NCBI RefSeq assembly: GCF_004944975.1
Contig: NZ_SPQG01000018.1
Coordinates: forward strand, 1 to 46,565
DNA length: 46,565 nt
Source: Halorhabdus amylolytica
Lineage (GTDB): Archaea > Halobacteriota > Halobacteria > Halobacteriales > Haloarculaceae
Direction of reading: 5' to 3'
The notes under the pieces were generated by a model. The model did not search any database, was not told the origin of the DNA, and saw only the letters and a program-made list of their open reading frames with translations. Each line of letters begins with the position of its first letter. The first letter of the stretch is position 1. This document shows positions 1 through 8,922 of the stretch, in pieces. A program made the translations under genes and the position numbers.

Positions 1-1
1 C

Positions 2-325
2 GTCGCCGAGGAGTTGACGGCGTACGGCCCACACACGGTATTTCTCACGCAGGGCGGCGACGGCACTTACGCGTTGGCGACCGACGACGCACCGTGGGGA
101 CCCGCGGAGGCTGATCGATCCGTCTTCGACGTCGATGTCGTCGAAACCACGGGTGCCGGTGACGCGTTCACTGCCGGCGCGATCACCGGACTCCTCGAGG
201 GGCACTCACTCACCGATGCCGTCCGATTCGGCAACGCTGTCGGTGCGCTCGCGACGACGGACACCGGTGCGATGGACCCTCTGCCGACGCGCGAAGCCGT
301 CGAAGAGTTGCTGAAATCGACTTAA
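2..325 (+). CDS. PfkB-family carbohydrate kinase, C-terminal part (truncated by window edge)
   Basis: The reading frame is open from the first bases of the window, so the true start lies upstream and only about 107 C-terminal residues are present. The segment VVETTGAGDAFTAG contains the ribokinase/PfkB signature, with the GAGD anion hole and the catalytic Asp. The family phosphorylates sugars such as 2-keto-3-deoxygluconate, fructose or ribose with ATP. The substrate cannot be named because the sugar-binding N-terminal half is missing. A second PfkB kinase (fruK) lies 3 kb downstream, so the locus is probably concerned with sugar catabolism. An integrase gene ends about 95 bp downstream on the opposite strand. 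Confidence 0.85.
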   Translation, partial: VAEELTAYGPHTVFLTQGGDGTYALATDDAPWGPAEADRSVFDVDVVETTGAGDAFTAGAITGLLEGHSLTDAVRFGNAVGALATTDTGAMDPLPTREAVEELLKST

Positions 326-420
326 CGGGCGGGTTCTCATCGACTCCCTGGCTGTGCCCGGTTCGTGCGTTGGCCCGATAAGCAATCGACCACCCCACAT
401 TAGATATAGCATAATATAGT

Positions 421-1473
421 TTATCGGTGCGAGGTCGAACGGTATTCCGGGACCGGGAGTGCATAGACGTTCCGCTCGTAGACGTCACGAACCCGGTCAC
501 CCCAGTCGTGGGTGTAGGTATCGATAACGTCCTGAGCGACATCGCCGCGGAGGTACTTGACGATACCGCGGTCACCAGTCCGATCGCGCAGGTGTGTCGT
601 GAAGAAGTGCCGGAAGTAGTGGGGCGTGACGTTCTCTTCGACGCCGCCGCCGTCGGCGTACCAGCCCCATTCACGGGCGTGGGTAGTGACGATGTGATGG
701 ACGGCGTCGGTCGTCACCCGCCGACCCCAGTTGTCGCCGGTACTGACGAACAGCGGGTCGGCCCGGGAGACGGGGTCCGGACGGACGTCGAGCCATGCAC
801 GGAGCGTCGTCACCAAATCGTCGTCGACGGGTATCACTGTGTCTCGGCGGCGCTTGTTCGAAGCCGAGCGCACCTCGCCGTTGACGTTCTCTCCACGTGC
901 GGGATCGCTAGAGACGTACAGCGTGTTCTCCCGGCCGTCCAGACTCGGGCGGATCGTGACGTCGTTCCGCGGATCATCGGCGAGGTGCAGGTCCCGCTGA
1001 TCGAGGTTACACAGTTCCCCGACGCGCATCCCGGTTTTCAAGAGCGTCACGATCAGTGCCCGTTTCAGAGGATGAGTAACGTCGTCGACGAACCGCTTCA
1101 TCGCATCGATCGAGACGTCGCGTCGAGCAGGATCCGAATCGATACTCTCGTCGAGCTCCTCGACGACGATCGCCATCGGATTTGACTCGAAAGTACCGAT
1201 CTGGGTCATGTAGGAGTAAAACCGATGGAGGTAAGACGCGTACGTCGCGATCGTGCTCTCCGAACGGCCGTCCCGCTGATCGTGAATCCAGGCCATACAA
1301 TCCCGATGGGTTGCAGTTGCGAGGGTGTCAGTCCCGATCGAGGACTCGAAATCACGCAACACGCGCTCGTAAGCCTCCTGCGTCCGCTCGCTCTTTCCCT
1401 GGAAAGAGATGTCCGTCAGGAAGTACTCGATCGGATCCTCGACGGTATCTGGGGCCGCTCTGTCCGTACTCAT
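421..1473 (-). CDS. Tyrosine recombinase / integrase (XerC/D-like)
   Basis: A 350-residue site-specific recombinase. Residues 12-105 resemble the SAM-like core-binding domain; residues 115-340 form the catalytic domain. Visible catalytic residues are Arg150 (TGMRVGEL), His285-x-x-Arg288 (HYFRHF) and the nucleophile Tyr320 (DTYTH). The usual box with LGH is LRGD here (308-311), so the second His is replaced by Asp, a pattern I associate with haloarchaeal integrases. Its start codon overlaps the stop of the upstream DUF5805 gene (ATGA at 1470-1473), so the two are probably cotranscribed and translationally coupled. No phage or plasmid genes lie nearby. It may be a domesticated chromosomal recombinase or the remnant of an integrated element. 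Confidence 0.9.
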   Translation of the reverse strand: MSTDRAAPDTVEDPIEYFLTDISFQGKSERTQEAYERVLRDFESSIGTDTLATATHRDCMAWIHDQRDGRSESTIATYASYLHRFYSYMTQIGTFESNPMAIVVEELDESIDSDPARRDVSIDAMKRFVDDVTHPLKRALIVTLLKTGMRVGELCNLDQRDLHLADDPRNDVTIRPSLDGRENTLYVSSDPARGENVNGEVRSASNKRRRDTVIPVDDDLVTTLRAWLDVRPDPVSRADPLFVSTGDNWGRRVTTDAVHHIVTTHAREWGWYADGGGVEENVTPHYFRHFFTTHLRDRTGDRGIVKYLRGDVAQDVIDTYTHDWGDRVRDVYERNVYALPVPEYRSTSHR

Positions 1474-1868
1474 GTGTCTGTGAGCGTGTATCCGCCGTCA
1501 CGACCGCTATACTTGATCGTGTTCGACGCCTGGAGTTCGTCGAGGCTCTCGTCGAGGCGCGCCTCGACATCGTCGGTCAGTGACGCGAGTAGTTCGTCCC
1601 AGGACAGCGGCCCCTGACTGTCAAGTAACGACTCGATCCGAGCCGTGAGGTCCCCGGCATCGGCTGTCGCGTCTTCGCTCGGCCCACTTTCCTCGGGGGA
1701 GGGGTCCGCGTCTGGCGAAAAGTGTCTGCGACCGGCCTGAACCATCGTCCTGACGAACTCGCTTTGACTCATGTCGAGTTCATCGGCGTGTTCGCGCCAG
1801 GCATCTTTTTGATAAGCCGGAACGTACGTCTTGACAGCAGTTCTGGACGTCGACTCTTCGGCCGGCAT
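1470..1868 (-). CDS. DUF5805-like protein with ribbon-helix-helix-like N-terminal segment
   Basis: About 132 residues from the ATG at 1868, chosen because a GGGGAG Shine-Dalgarno-like stretch lies just upstream and the family similarity begins here. The N-terminal segment (TAVKTYVPAYQKDAW, then MSQSEFVRTMVQAGRR) resembles haloarchaeal DUF5805 proteins and looks like a ribbon-helix-helix or short helical DNA-binding module. An acidic, Ser-rich linker follows, then a C-terminal region (about 75-132) that reads like a winged helix: LLDSQGPLSWDELLASL, then a segment ending KYSGRDGGYTL. It overlaps the integrase start by 4 bp. I infer an accessory DNA-binding or regulatory partner of the recombinase; function is not established. 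Confidence 0.75.
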   Translation of the reverse strand: MPAEESTSRTAVKTYVPAYQKDAWREHADELDMSQSEFVRTMVQAGRRHFSPDADPSPEESGPSEDATADAGDLTARIESLLDSQGPLSWDELLASLTDDVEARLDESLDELQASNTIKYSGRDGGYTLTDT

Positions 1869-1911
1869 TGGCGGCGGTTCTCCCCGCCGATCCTTCAATC
1901 TATCCCTACGT

Positions 1912-1937
1912 ACGCACATAACTCCCCTTATGTGCGT
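1912..1937. promoter_or_regulatory. Perfect 9-bp inverted repeat upstream of the DUF5805/integrase operon
   Basis: The arms ACGCACATA (1912-1920) and TATGTGCGT (1929-1937) are exact reverse complements separated by 8 bp. The dyad begins 44 bp upstream of the DUF5805 start codon. Arm and spacer size fit either an operator for a dimeric regulator, perhaps DUF5805 itself, or a core-type site for a tyrosine recombinase. Confidence 0.5.
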
Positions 1938-2813
1938 GAATAGGCCCTTGGAACCGGCAGTCCAGATCAGATTATCTTGAAATATAGGGATACAAATCCT
2001 GATGTGGTCTTCACATCGAGATATATAGATTCCGGAACATCGACCATCAATCTCGCAGTGATCAATCCATGCTACGAAAGAGATCGCAGAGAATGGTGGT
2101 CTTCAGCGGTCGAACCCCGGGGAATACGGAGGGGAAAGAGGGAAAACGGGCGTCCCAGTTCACTGTCAGACTCAACCCGTCTCGACGGCAAAGTTCACAA
2201 CAATCGCAGACGTCAGATGTCACTTTTGACGACTCTCTGCCAGAGGAGAGCGTATGGGGTACTTTCCGTGACTACAGCCCGGTCACACATAGACTCGAAT
2301 GGCAGGTACGGCCGGTTTGAACTGGTCGGTACGCAGCTGTTTAGCTTCTGCCGGACGGAGAGTCTTCTTTCTATTGATGGTTGACGTAACCAACGTTTCG
2401 GGGGAACTCCGTCGTTTCGGTCGGCCGGCGACGCGGAAGACGACACTGGACTGCGGCGGTCCAGCCCCCAGGTCGATCGAGACCACAGACAGTTGATCGA
2501 ACGAAAACGTATGACTAGCCAAGACACGACTCGTTTTCTGGAAGTTTTGAATGGGAATGCGGATCACTGCTCGTCGGGCCCCTTTCGTTTATCACGTCAA
2601 AAGCGATAGAGTTTGTCGTCTCACAAATCGATAAATGCAAACGTGAAGGAAATGCCTCGAAACACGGCTGCCAGTCACGTGCTCGGACCATTCTAGATCG
2701 GCCGGAAGACGACAAATGTCAGGTCCGAACGAGCTGCTTGTCCGTCTCCCGAATGGACCCGTCTGATCGCTACAGAGAGAGGGACGCTAGCGTACTTCGA
2801 TCGGGGAGACCCC

Positions 2814-2914
2814 ACTGTGAATGGTCCCTACATACGGTAGTGAGTGCGGACTCGAGATCTGAACGCACTCGGGCGGCGAAAAAGTGGACTGTGAATGGGG
2901 GATACACACAGTAG
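2814..2914. repeat. Two imperfect direct repeats, 74 bp apart
   Basis: ACTGTGAATGG occurs at 2814-2824 and again at 2888-2898. In each copy the next 16 bases are related (10 of 16 identical) and end in GTAG. The function is unknown; they could be a decayed tandem duplication. Confidence 0.4.
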
Positions 2915-3241
2915 CCCTCGGTGGCCCCTCCCGGCGTTCCGCTACGACTGGCAATGGAAGAAAGACGGGCCGAGAAAGACGATGAACGTAATCCTCCCAT
3001 CGTTTTCAGGTTGTTCTCACTGTCGACCCATCGACGGACCAGCCAGATCCATTTCCCCGAGAGCAAAGCGAAACGGTCGCGGAGCCTTCGGGTCCACCGA
3101 TGAATTAATCCAGGACGCCGCGCCCGGGTGGCAAAGTCAAGGGACTCGAATCGGTCGGTGGTTCACGCTTCCCGACTACTTGGCGATTGCACTGTCAGAG
3201 GTGTATAATCGGATTTCCAATATATTACGCCCGCGTGAGAC

Positions 3242-3256
3242 ACTGTCGGAGACAGT
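3242..3256. promoter_or_regulatory. Inverted repeat upstream of fruK
   Basis: ACTGTC (3242-3247) and GACAGT (3251-3256) are exact reverse complements with a 3-bp spacer. An AT-rich TATA-like stretch follows directly (3260-3290). The site is about 220 bp upstream of the chosen fruK start, so the link to that gene is tentative. Confidence 0.3.
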
Positions 3257-3474
3257 ACTGATAAATTATATACCGATATATTCAATATAGGATTGATCGG
3301 GCGATGAGTTCCATTGCTGATTGCGATCGCGAACCGAACTGGAAGGGTTACCGCAACGTTGCGTCGAACCCCCAGCGGTGATAGCATCGTCTCCAGACCT
3401 GAATCGTTAAGTCTGTGTGTGACTATATGCCAAATCGATATGAAGAAGCGAGCAATCACCGTGGAGGCGCAGAG

Positions 3475-4386
3475 ATGATACTGACGGTCACACCGAATCC
3501 GGCAGTCGACCAAACTATCAAGATGAACGACGGACTCGAATCGAACGCAGTCCAGCGAAGTGCCGAGGCACAGTTCAATTCGGGGGGTAACGGCATCAAC
3601 GTCTCGCAGTTCCTCCGAGCGCTCGGCAGCGACACAGTCGCGACGGGGATCCTCGGCGGATTCACGGGCTATTTCATCGAGGAGGACCTCAAAGGGTACA
3701 ACGTTCCCACGGACTTCGTTTCGGTCGACGGGGAAACCCGCATCAATACGACGATACTCACACCCACGAGCGAGTATCACGTAAACCAGAAAGGGCCACA
3801 AGCCGACCGTGACGCCATCGATGAACTGATCGAGACCGTCCAGGAGTACGATCCAGCAACGATCAACATCGGAGGTAGCCTGCCGCCGGGGATGGACCCA
3901 GCGGATGTCGATCGGATCGCAGCGGCCGGTGACTGGGACACAGCCGTCGAGATTCACGGCGAGGCACTGGCCGCCCTCGATCGGGAGTACGAGTACTGCA
4001 AACCCAACCGGGAGGAGTTGATGGCCGCGACCGGGGTGGAGATCGACTCAGTCGACGACTGTGCCGAAGCGGCGACGGCACTCCAAGAGAAGGGGTACGA
4101 ACGCGTGATCGCTTCGATGGGGAGCGACGGGGCAGTGATGGTAACGCCCGGGGAGGCCCTGTACGCACCGGCACTGGAGGTCGACGTGGTCGATACAATC
4201 GGCGCGGGCGATTCCATGTTGGCTGCGATCCTGTGGGCATACGAACAGGGCTGGAACGACGAACGGGCACTCCGCGCGGGTGTGGCCGCGTCCGCTCACC
4301 TCGTCAGCGTGATGGGGCCCAGCGTCCACGAACTCGACCCGGAAACGACGATGGATCAGGTTACCGTCTGGTCGCTGGACAGGTGA
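3475..4386 (+). CDS. fruK: 1-phosphofructokinase (PfkB family)
   Basis: A 303-residue kinase, probably phosphorylating fructose 1-phosphate to fructose 1,6-bisphosphate with ATP. The N-terminus MILTVTPNPAVDQTI and the GGNGINVSQFLRALG segment (37-51) are typical of the FruK/LacC branch. The ATP and catalytic motif TIGAGDSM lies at 241-248 with the presumed catalytic base Asp246; KPNREEL (176-182) is a second family motif. The ATG at 3475 is chosen because GGAGG lies just upstream and because FruK proteins begin with this sequence; the frame is open further upstream without similarity. In haloarchaea such genes belong to fructose catabolism and are often controlled by GlpR. No PTS genes are in the window. 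LacC-type specificity is the alternative. Confidence 0.85.
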   Translation: MILTVTPNPAVDQTIKMNDGLESNAVQRSAEAQFNSGGNGINVSQFLRALGSDTVATGILGGFTGYFIEEDLKGYNVPTDFVSVDGETRINTTILTPTSEYHVNQKGPQADRDAIDELIETVQEYDPATINIGGSLPPGMDPADVDRIAAAGDWDTAVEIHGEALAALDREYEYCKPNREELMAATGVEIDSVDDCAEAATALQEKGYERVIASMGSDGAVMVTPGEALYAPALEVDVVDTIGAGDSMLAAILWAYEQGWNDERALRAGVAASAHLVSVMGPSVHELDPETTMDQVTVWSLDR

Positions 4387-4556
4387 GAAACGGCGCCGTC
4401 GCTGCCGGACGGGCCGACGTCACCATGACACTCCTGCCGATACTCCTCGGATGGTCCATGCGAACGCGCCAGAAACGTTGAACGTCTGGAACTCGAACCT
4501 GTTCGTATGGATCGGATTGTGATAAACGCAGCCGGGTACTACGGGGGTGAAATACA

Positions 4557-5381
4557 ATGACGGATGTCCGAGATCCAGCCGTCGCCGGGCGATTCTACGC
4601 CGGCACCGAACGGGCGTTACGCGAACAGATCGACTCGGTCTACGCGCACGGAATCGGTCCGGGATCTCGTCCGGAAGTCCGGACTGGGGAGCCGTCGGTC
4701 GCTGGGCTGGTCGTTCCACACGCAGGAATGCCGTTCTCGGGCCCTGTCGCGGCACACGCCTACGCCGCGCTGGCCGCGTCCGGTCGTCCGAAGACGGTCG
4801 TCGTCGTCGGCCCGAACCATACCGGGGTTGGCTCGCCGATGGCACTCCCCGGCAACGATCGCTGGCTGACGCCGCTGGGTGACGTGCCTGTCGCGACGGA
4901 GTTACGGGACGAAATCGCAACGGAGACCGACGCAACGGTCGACGACCGCGCCCACACACGGGAACACGCCGCCGAGGTACAATTGCCGTTCCTCCAGGAT
5001 CTGTACGACGGCGCCTCGATCCTGCCGATCAGTCTTCGGCGACAGGACGCCGAGAAGGCTCGCCGACTCGGAGCGGCGATCGACGACGCTGGTGACGACG
5101 CGACGGTCGTCGTCGCCTCCAGCGACTTTACTCACTACGAACCCCACGACATCGCTCTCCAGCGAGACGAACTCGCCCTCGATCGGATCCGCGCGAGCGA
5201 CCCGGACGGACTCGTCGAAACGGTCGAACGCGAGGGATTGTCGGTCTGTGGCTACGGCGCGATCGCGACGATGCTACGCGCAGTCGAGGGGGACGTGGAC
5301 GTACTTGCCCATGCCACGAGCGGGGACACTGCCGGTTCGAAGGACGAAGTGGTCGGGTACGCCGCGGTGGCGGTCGAGTGA
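4557..5381 (+). CDS. amrB: AmmeMemoRadiSam system protein B (MEMO1 family)
   Basis: A 274-residue member of the MEMO1/AmrB family. It starts with RDPAVAGRFYAG, and GLVVPHAGMPFSGPVAAHAY carries the conserved PHAG motif. VVVVGPNHTG, HAAEVQLPFLQ and ASSDFTHYEP follow, the last matching the conserved metal or active-site region of the fold, which is related to non-haem iron dioxygenases. AmrB occurs with AmmeMemo A and a radical SAM protein in many prokaryotes, but its reaction is not settled. GGGGGTGA lies before the ATG. The gene is convergent with the tRNA-modification gene that follows (17-bp gap). No AmrA or AmrS partner is visible in this window. Confidence 0.9.
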   Translation: MTDVRDPAVAGRFYAGTERALREQIDSVYAHGIGPGSRPEVRTGEPSVAGLVVPHAGMPFSGPVAAHAYAALAASGRPKTVVVVGPNHTGVGSPMALPGNDRWLTPLGDVPVATELRDEIATETDATVDDRAHTREHAAEVQLPFLQDLYDGASILPISLRRQDAEKARRLGAAIDDAGDDATVVVASSDFTHYEPHDIALQRDELALDRIRASDPDGLVETVEREGLSVCGYGAIATMLRAVEGDVDVLAHATSGDTAGSKDEVVGYAAVAVE

Positions 5382-5398
5382 TCGTCACCGTCTAAACG

Positions 5399-6652
5399 TC
5401 AGACTGGTTCGCCCAGGGCGTAGACGGTGTTGTGACCGGTGATTTCTACGTCGACGAACTCGCCGAGTGCGAGTCCCATCGACTCGGCCCCGGGAACGGC
5501 GACCTGTCGGTGGGCTTCGTCGTAGCCGACAAGCGAGTCCTCGGTTCCGTCCTCAACGAGCAGCAAGCAGCGTCGCTCGCCCACCATCGCCTCGTGGGCT
5601 GTACCGACCACGTCCATCTTCAGATCGGTCATTGCCTTCGAACGCTCCTTTTTTTCCGTGCCGCCCAGCCCATCCATCTCGGCGGCGTCGGTCCCGGGCC
5701 GCTTCGAGAAACGGGTAACGTTGAGCTTCTCCGGTTCGACCCGCTCTAGGAGGTCCATGCTCGCCCGAAAGTCGGCATCGGATTCGGTGGGGAAACCGAC
5801 GATGAAGTCCGTCGCGAGCGTCCAGTAGTCGAGTCGGTCCTCGAACGCGTCGACGATCTCGACGAACTGCGGCGTGCGGTGGCGACGACGCATGTCGTCG
5901 AGGACGTCGTCACTTCCGGATTGTACGGGCGCGTGGAGAAAATTATAGAGTTCGTCGTGCTCGGCGAAGACGGCGGCGAGTTCCTCGCGCATGCCGTGGA
6001 CGCCCTTCGGGTTTGCCATCCCGACCCGGACGCGGAACTCTCCGGGAAGTTCACACACTCGCCGGAGGAGTTTCGGAAGCTTGTGGTCGCCGTCGTCGAG
6101 TCCGTAGACGCCGGTGTCCTGGCCCGTGATCCGGATCTCGCGTGCGCCGGCTTCGAGCAACCGGCGGGCCTTTTCGACGTTTTCCGCGATGGAAGGGGAA
6201 TCGATCGTTCCCGTGGCCTGCTTGGTGATACAATACGAACAGTCCGAGAGACAGCCGCGCGCGATCGGCAAAATGCCCGTCACGGCATCCATGAGCACGT
6301 CAGTATCGGGAGTCGTGGTCGGACACTCGCCGTTGCGAACGTATTCCGGGACGTCGTCCCAGTGGAGGATCTCGGCGTCGATGCCGGCCTCCCGAAAGGC
6401 CTCTCCCTGAGCGAGGGCCATGCAACCGGTTATCACGAGGTCTGCCGGCGTCTGGTCGTCGAGTTCTTCGGCCCGCCGGAGCATGTTGCGCTCGGTCTTC
6501 TCGACGACAGTACAGGTGTTGAGGATCGCAACGTCGGCCCTGGCGGGGTCCGGCACAGGGTAGTGACCGCCGTCGCGGAGGGCCCGCTCGATCGCCTGGC
6601 TCTCGCCCCGGTTGGACGTACAGCCGTAGGTCTCGATGTGATAGCGGGCCAT
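5399..6652 (-). CDS. tRNA t6A37 methylthiotransferase (archaeal MtaB / CDKAL1 type)
   Basis: A 417-residue radical SAM methylthiotransferase that converts t6A37 to ms2t6A37 in tRNAs reading ANN codons. The N-terminal UPF0004 domain has its three cluster-binding cysteines at 11 (TYGCTSNRGE), 47 (LNTCTVVEKTE) and 77 (ITGCMALAQ). The radical SAM triad is Cys134, Cys138 and Cys141 (CLSDCSYC). The C-terminal 60 residues, including HRQVAVPG and GEFVDVEITGHN, form a TRAM domain. Length and layout match archaeal enzymes. The ATG at 6652 is chosen because MARYHIETYGC is the conserved start; the frame runs a little further upstream. It is divergent from the surface protein gene at 6787. Confidence 0.92.
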   Translation of the reverse strand: MARYHIETYGCTSNRGESQAIERALRDGGHYPVPDPARADVAILNTCTVVEKTERNMLRRAEELDDQTPADLVITGCMALAQGEAFREAGIDAEILHWDDVPEYVRNGECPTTTPDTDVLMDAVTGILPIARGCLSDCSYCITKQATGTIDSPSIAENVEKARRLLEAGAREIRITGQDTGVYGLDDGDHKLPKLLRRVCELPGEFRVRVGMANPKGVHGMREELAAVFAEHDELYNFLHAPVQSGSDDVLDDMRRRHRTPQFVEIVDAFEDRLDYWTLATDFIVGFPTESDADFRASMDLLERVEPEKLNVTRFSKRPGTDAAEMDGLGGTEKKERSKAMTDLKMDVVGTAHEAMVGERRCLLLVEDGTEDSLVGYDEAHRQVAVPGAESMGLALGEFVDVEITGHNTVYALGEPV

Positions 6653-6786
6653 CGTAGTACTCCATTCTACGGGTGGACGACCAAAAACACGACGCATCGA
6701 GAACGGGTGTCGGCTGTCGAAACCGTTCAGTTCTGCCGGAACACGTCGAAACCATTATCTGGCTATTCATTGAATTTGATTGCGCT

Positions 6787-8703
6787 ATGGCACGTCGAAC
6801 GTTTGCCGCCCTGATCGCGGTCGTGGCCCTCCTGGTGGTTGGTGGGACGGTGGTCGCGGCCGAGACGGGTACCCAACAGCTGGACGAACCGGCGATGAAC
6901 AACACTGACACGGCCCAGGAAGCCTACGTCACCGAGGATGGTGACGTGATCCTCGTCTACGAGGATAACGAAACGAGCGAGGGGAGCGGACATTTCGGTC
7001 TCAACGTCACGGAAGGACTGGTCTATGGCCTCTATGAGATGCCTGACCTGGACTCGAACGTGACCGGGTCGTTCTCGATGGCTGCGGACCGGTCGAAAGT
7101 GAACGGTTCCGGCAGTCTTTCGGCTCCTCGACCCGACGAGCTCGAATCCCTCGACTTCGAGATCGACAGCGTGACCTCGCCAAGCGAGGCGCGCAGTGAC
7201 GTCACTCTCGACACGTCGATTGCCCTCCCGGAGGACAGCGCGATGATCGCCGCGGTGTTCAGTAACGCACAGACGAACGGCGAGATCACAACGACCGGGA
7301 CGACCCTGTCGACCAGCGGGAACGCGGAGTGGACGATGACGCTTCCGGGGACGTCCGCACAGAGTTACGATTACGACCTGCGTGCGAGTGACGGCGGGCA
7401 CGTCCTCGAGGTCCAGCGCGAGGGACAGGTCTCCGAACGGGAGGCCAGTATGTGGGACACGCGTGAGAAGGCGAGCGAACGGATCCGCCGTCAGTTCGAG
7501 GGGATGACGTCCTCGGTCGGTGGTTCGAGCGAGGTCACGATCGAGTCCTACAGCTTCGAGGAGACTGACACGGGTGGACAGCTCACTCTCGCCTACACGG
7601 TCGAGATCGAGGGGCTGAACGAACTGCTCAGGCAATCGATCGCCACGGGCATGTCGGGACCGATGGGGACCGGCGCGGCGTCGTCGTTCGGCCCGAATCA
7701 GGACGAGATCAGCGAGGACCTCTCGAACCTCTCGATCGAACGCGCGTCGATATCTTTCGAGACGGGATCCGACGGTGGCTCGGCCGACTGGAACATCAGC
7801 GTCGAGAATTACGGCGGGCTGATGAAAGGTTACTTCGCGGCGATGGAGACTGTCGACGAGAGCGGGTTCGTCGCCAACCAGTCCGAACGCTACGAGGAGC
7901 AACTCGCAGCCATGAACGCTGCAGACTACACCGGGACGTTCTCCTGGGACGCCATGGTGGAGACGACGTCTGACGGCGCAATCGTCGCGAACGTCTCGCT
8001 TCAGCAGCGATCCGAGAACTGGGAAGCGTACGTCTCCGAGCGGGACGAGCGAGGGTTGCCACCGGTCGGAACTCAGGAATTCACGATGAACGTTCTGTCT
8101 GAGGGAGACCGAGTCCGCGCTGACGGGTCGTTCCTCATCCAGCAGGAAGACCTCTACAACAGGACCATCGAGAACTACGAACAGAGCCTGCAGGCGGGTG
8201 GGATCGCCACGCCCTCGGCCGAGCAGGCTATCGCAACGATCAAGCAACTCGGCTTCCGCGGTGCCCGACTCGACGCCTCTGTCAACGAGTCGACCGCCAC
8301 CATCGAGGGCGGCGCGGCGTTCGACAACCTTTCGGCCGCTGTCGAGTACTTCGACATCCCCGGGAACGCCTCGGTCGAACGAGCGTACATGTCCCAGGAC
8401 GCCGACGGCTCACAGGGACACGTCCGGATGAACGATGCCGTCGACGCCGTCGACGAGTCGACCGTCCGGCAACTGGAGTTCGTTTCCGAGGGAACGACTC
8501 TCCACATGCCGGGCGACTGGGACGCCGACTCCAGGTCGTTCGAGTCGCTAAACACCCAGAAAGTTCGCTCGTACATCCCGAACGCCGCGAACGACGGATC
8601 GGCGAACGACGATGGGATGTCGACGGAACTGCTGGTCGGCGGCGTTGGCGCCCTCGCAGTGGTAGGAGCCCTCGGCGGAGTCGTTCTGCGCCGTCGCACG
8701 TGA
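6787..8703 (+). CDS. Large secreted, C-terminally anchored protein of unknown function
   Basis: A 638-residue protein with an N-terminal signal sequence (residues 1-27: a basic start, a hydrophobic core ending TVVAAE) and a C-terminal membrane anchor (LLVGGVGALAVVGALGGVVL) followed by a basic RRRT tail. The exposed part is acidic and rich in Ser, Thr, Glu and Gly, with many NxS/T sequons such as NMS, NVS and NLS. I recognise no catalytic motif. The topology suggests a cell-surface protein of the haloarchaeal envelope, perhaps glycosylated. The ATG at 6787 is chosen because it directly precedes the signal peptide. It is divergent from the methylthiotransferase gene and convergent with glyA. 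Confidence 0.8.
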   Translation: MARRTFAALIAVVALLVVGGTVVAAETGTQQLDEPAMNNTDTAQEAYVTEDGDVILVYEDNETSEGSGHFGLNVTEGLVYGLYEMPDLDSNVTGSFSMAADRSKVNGSGSLSAPRPDELESLDFEIDSVTSPSEARSDVTLDTSIALPEDSAMIAAVFSNAQTNGEITTTGTTLSTSGNAEWTMTLPGTSAQSYDYDLRASDGGHVLEVQREGQVSEREASMWDTREKASERIRRQFEGMTSSVGGSSEVTIESYSFEETDTGGQLTLAYTVEIEGLNELLRQSIATGMSGPMGTGAASSFGPNQDEISEDLSNLSIERASISFETGSDGGSADWNISVENYGGLMKGYFAAMETVDESGFVANQSERYEEQLAAMNAADYTGTFSWDAMVETTSDGAIVANVSLQQRSENWEAYVSERDERGLPPVGTQEFTMNVLSEGDRVRADGSFLIQQEDLYNRTIENYEQSLQAGGIATPSAEQAIATIKQLGFRGARLDASVNESTATIEGGAAFDNLSAAVEYFDIPGNASVERAYMSQDADGSQGHVRMNDAVDAVDESTVRQLEFVSEGTTLHMPGDWDADSRSFESLNTQKVRSYIPNAANDGSANDDGMSTELLVGGVGALAVVGALGGVVLRRRT

Positions 8704-8922
8704 CCGATCGGCGGTTCACCCTCGACGACAACCGCCACAGTGAAGATTTCGAGTATCAGGACTGTGGGTATCAGAGCCACGACGCCGACAACTCCATACC
8801 CAGAGATCAAAGATTTCCGGTGTGCGAACGAAACACTCCGTGTCCCGTCAACGTCGGCAAAACAGAGATGACGGAAAATGGGTTGACGGGATCAACTGCC
8901 GGAATTTCCCGTATGAGCGCGG

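Larger units (their letters stand above)
1938..3474. other. Gene-poor region, about 1.5 kb
   Basis: No reading frame here has the codon bias, length or recognisable domains of a real gene. Open frames are short, lie on both strands and lack the strong G/C third-position preference of the neighbours. The stretch is richer in A/T than its surroundings, notably at 1975-2035 and 3205-3290. It holds a pair of imperfect direct repeats (2814 and 2888), an inverted repeat near 3242 and an AT-rich stretch at 3260-3290. It may be a degraded insertion next to the integrase. I found no tRNA. Confidence 0.5.

Noticed and set aside
1977..3290. Several open frames of 60-135 residues on both strands in the gene-poor region
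   Set aside because: They lack the third-position G/C bias of real genes here, have no recognisable domains and overlap one another on both strands.
6763..8247. A 494-codon open frame on the minus strand opposite the surface protein gene
   Set aside because: It is Arg/His/Val-rich in the way antisense frames of GC-rich genes are. The plus-strand gene has a signal peptide, an anchor and normal codon bias.
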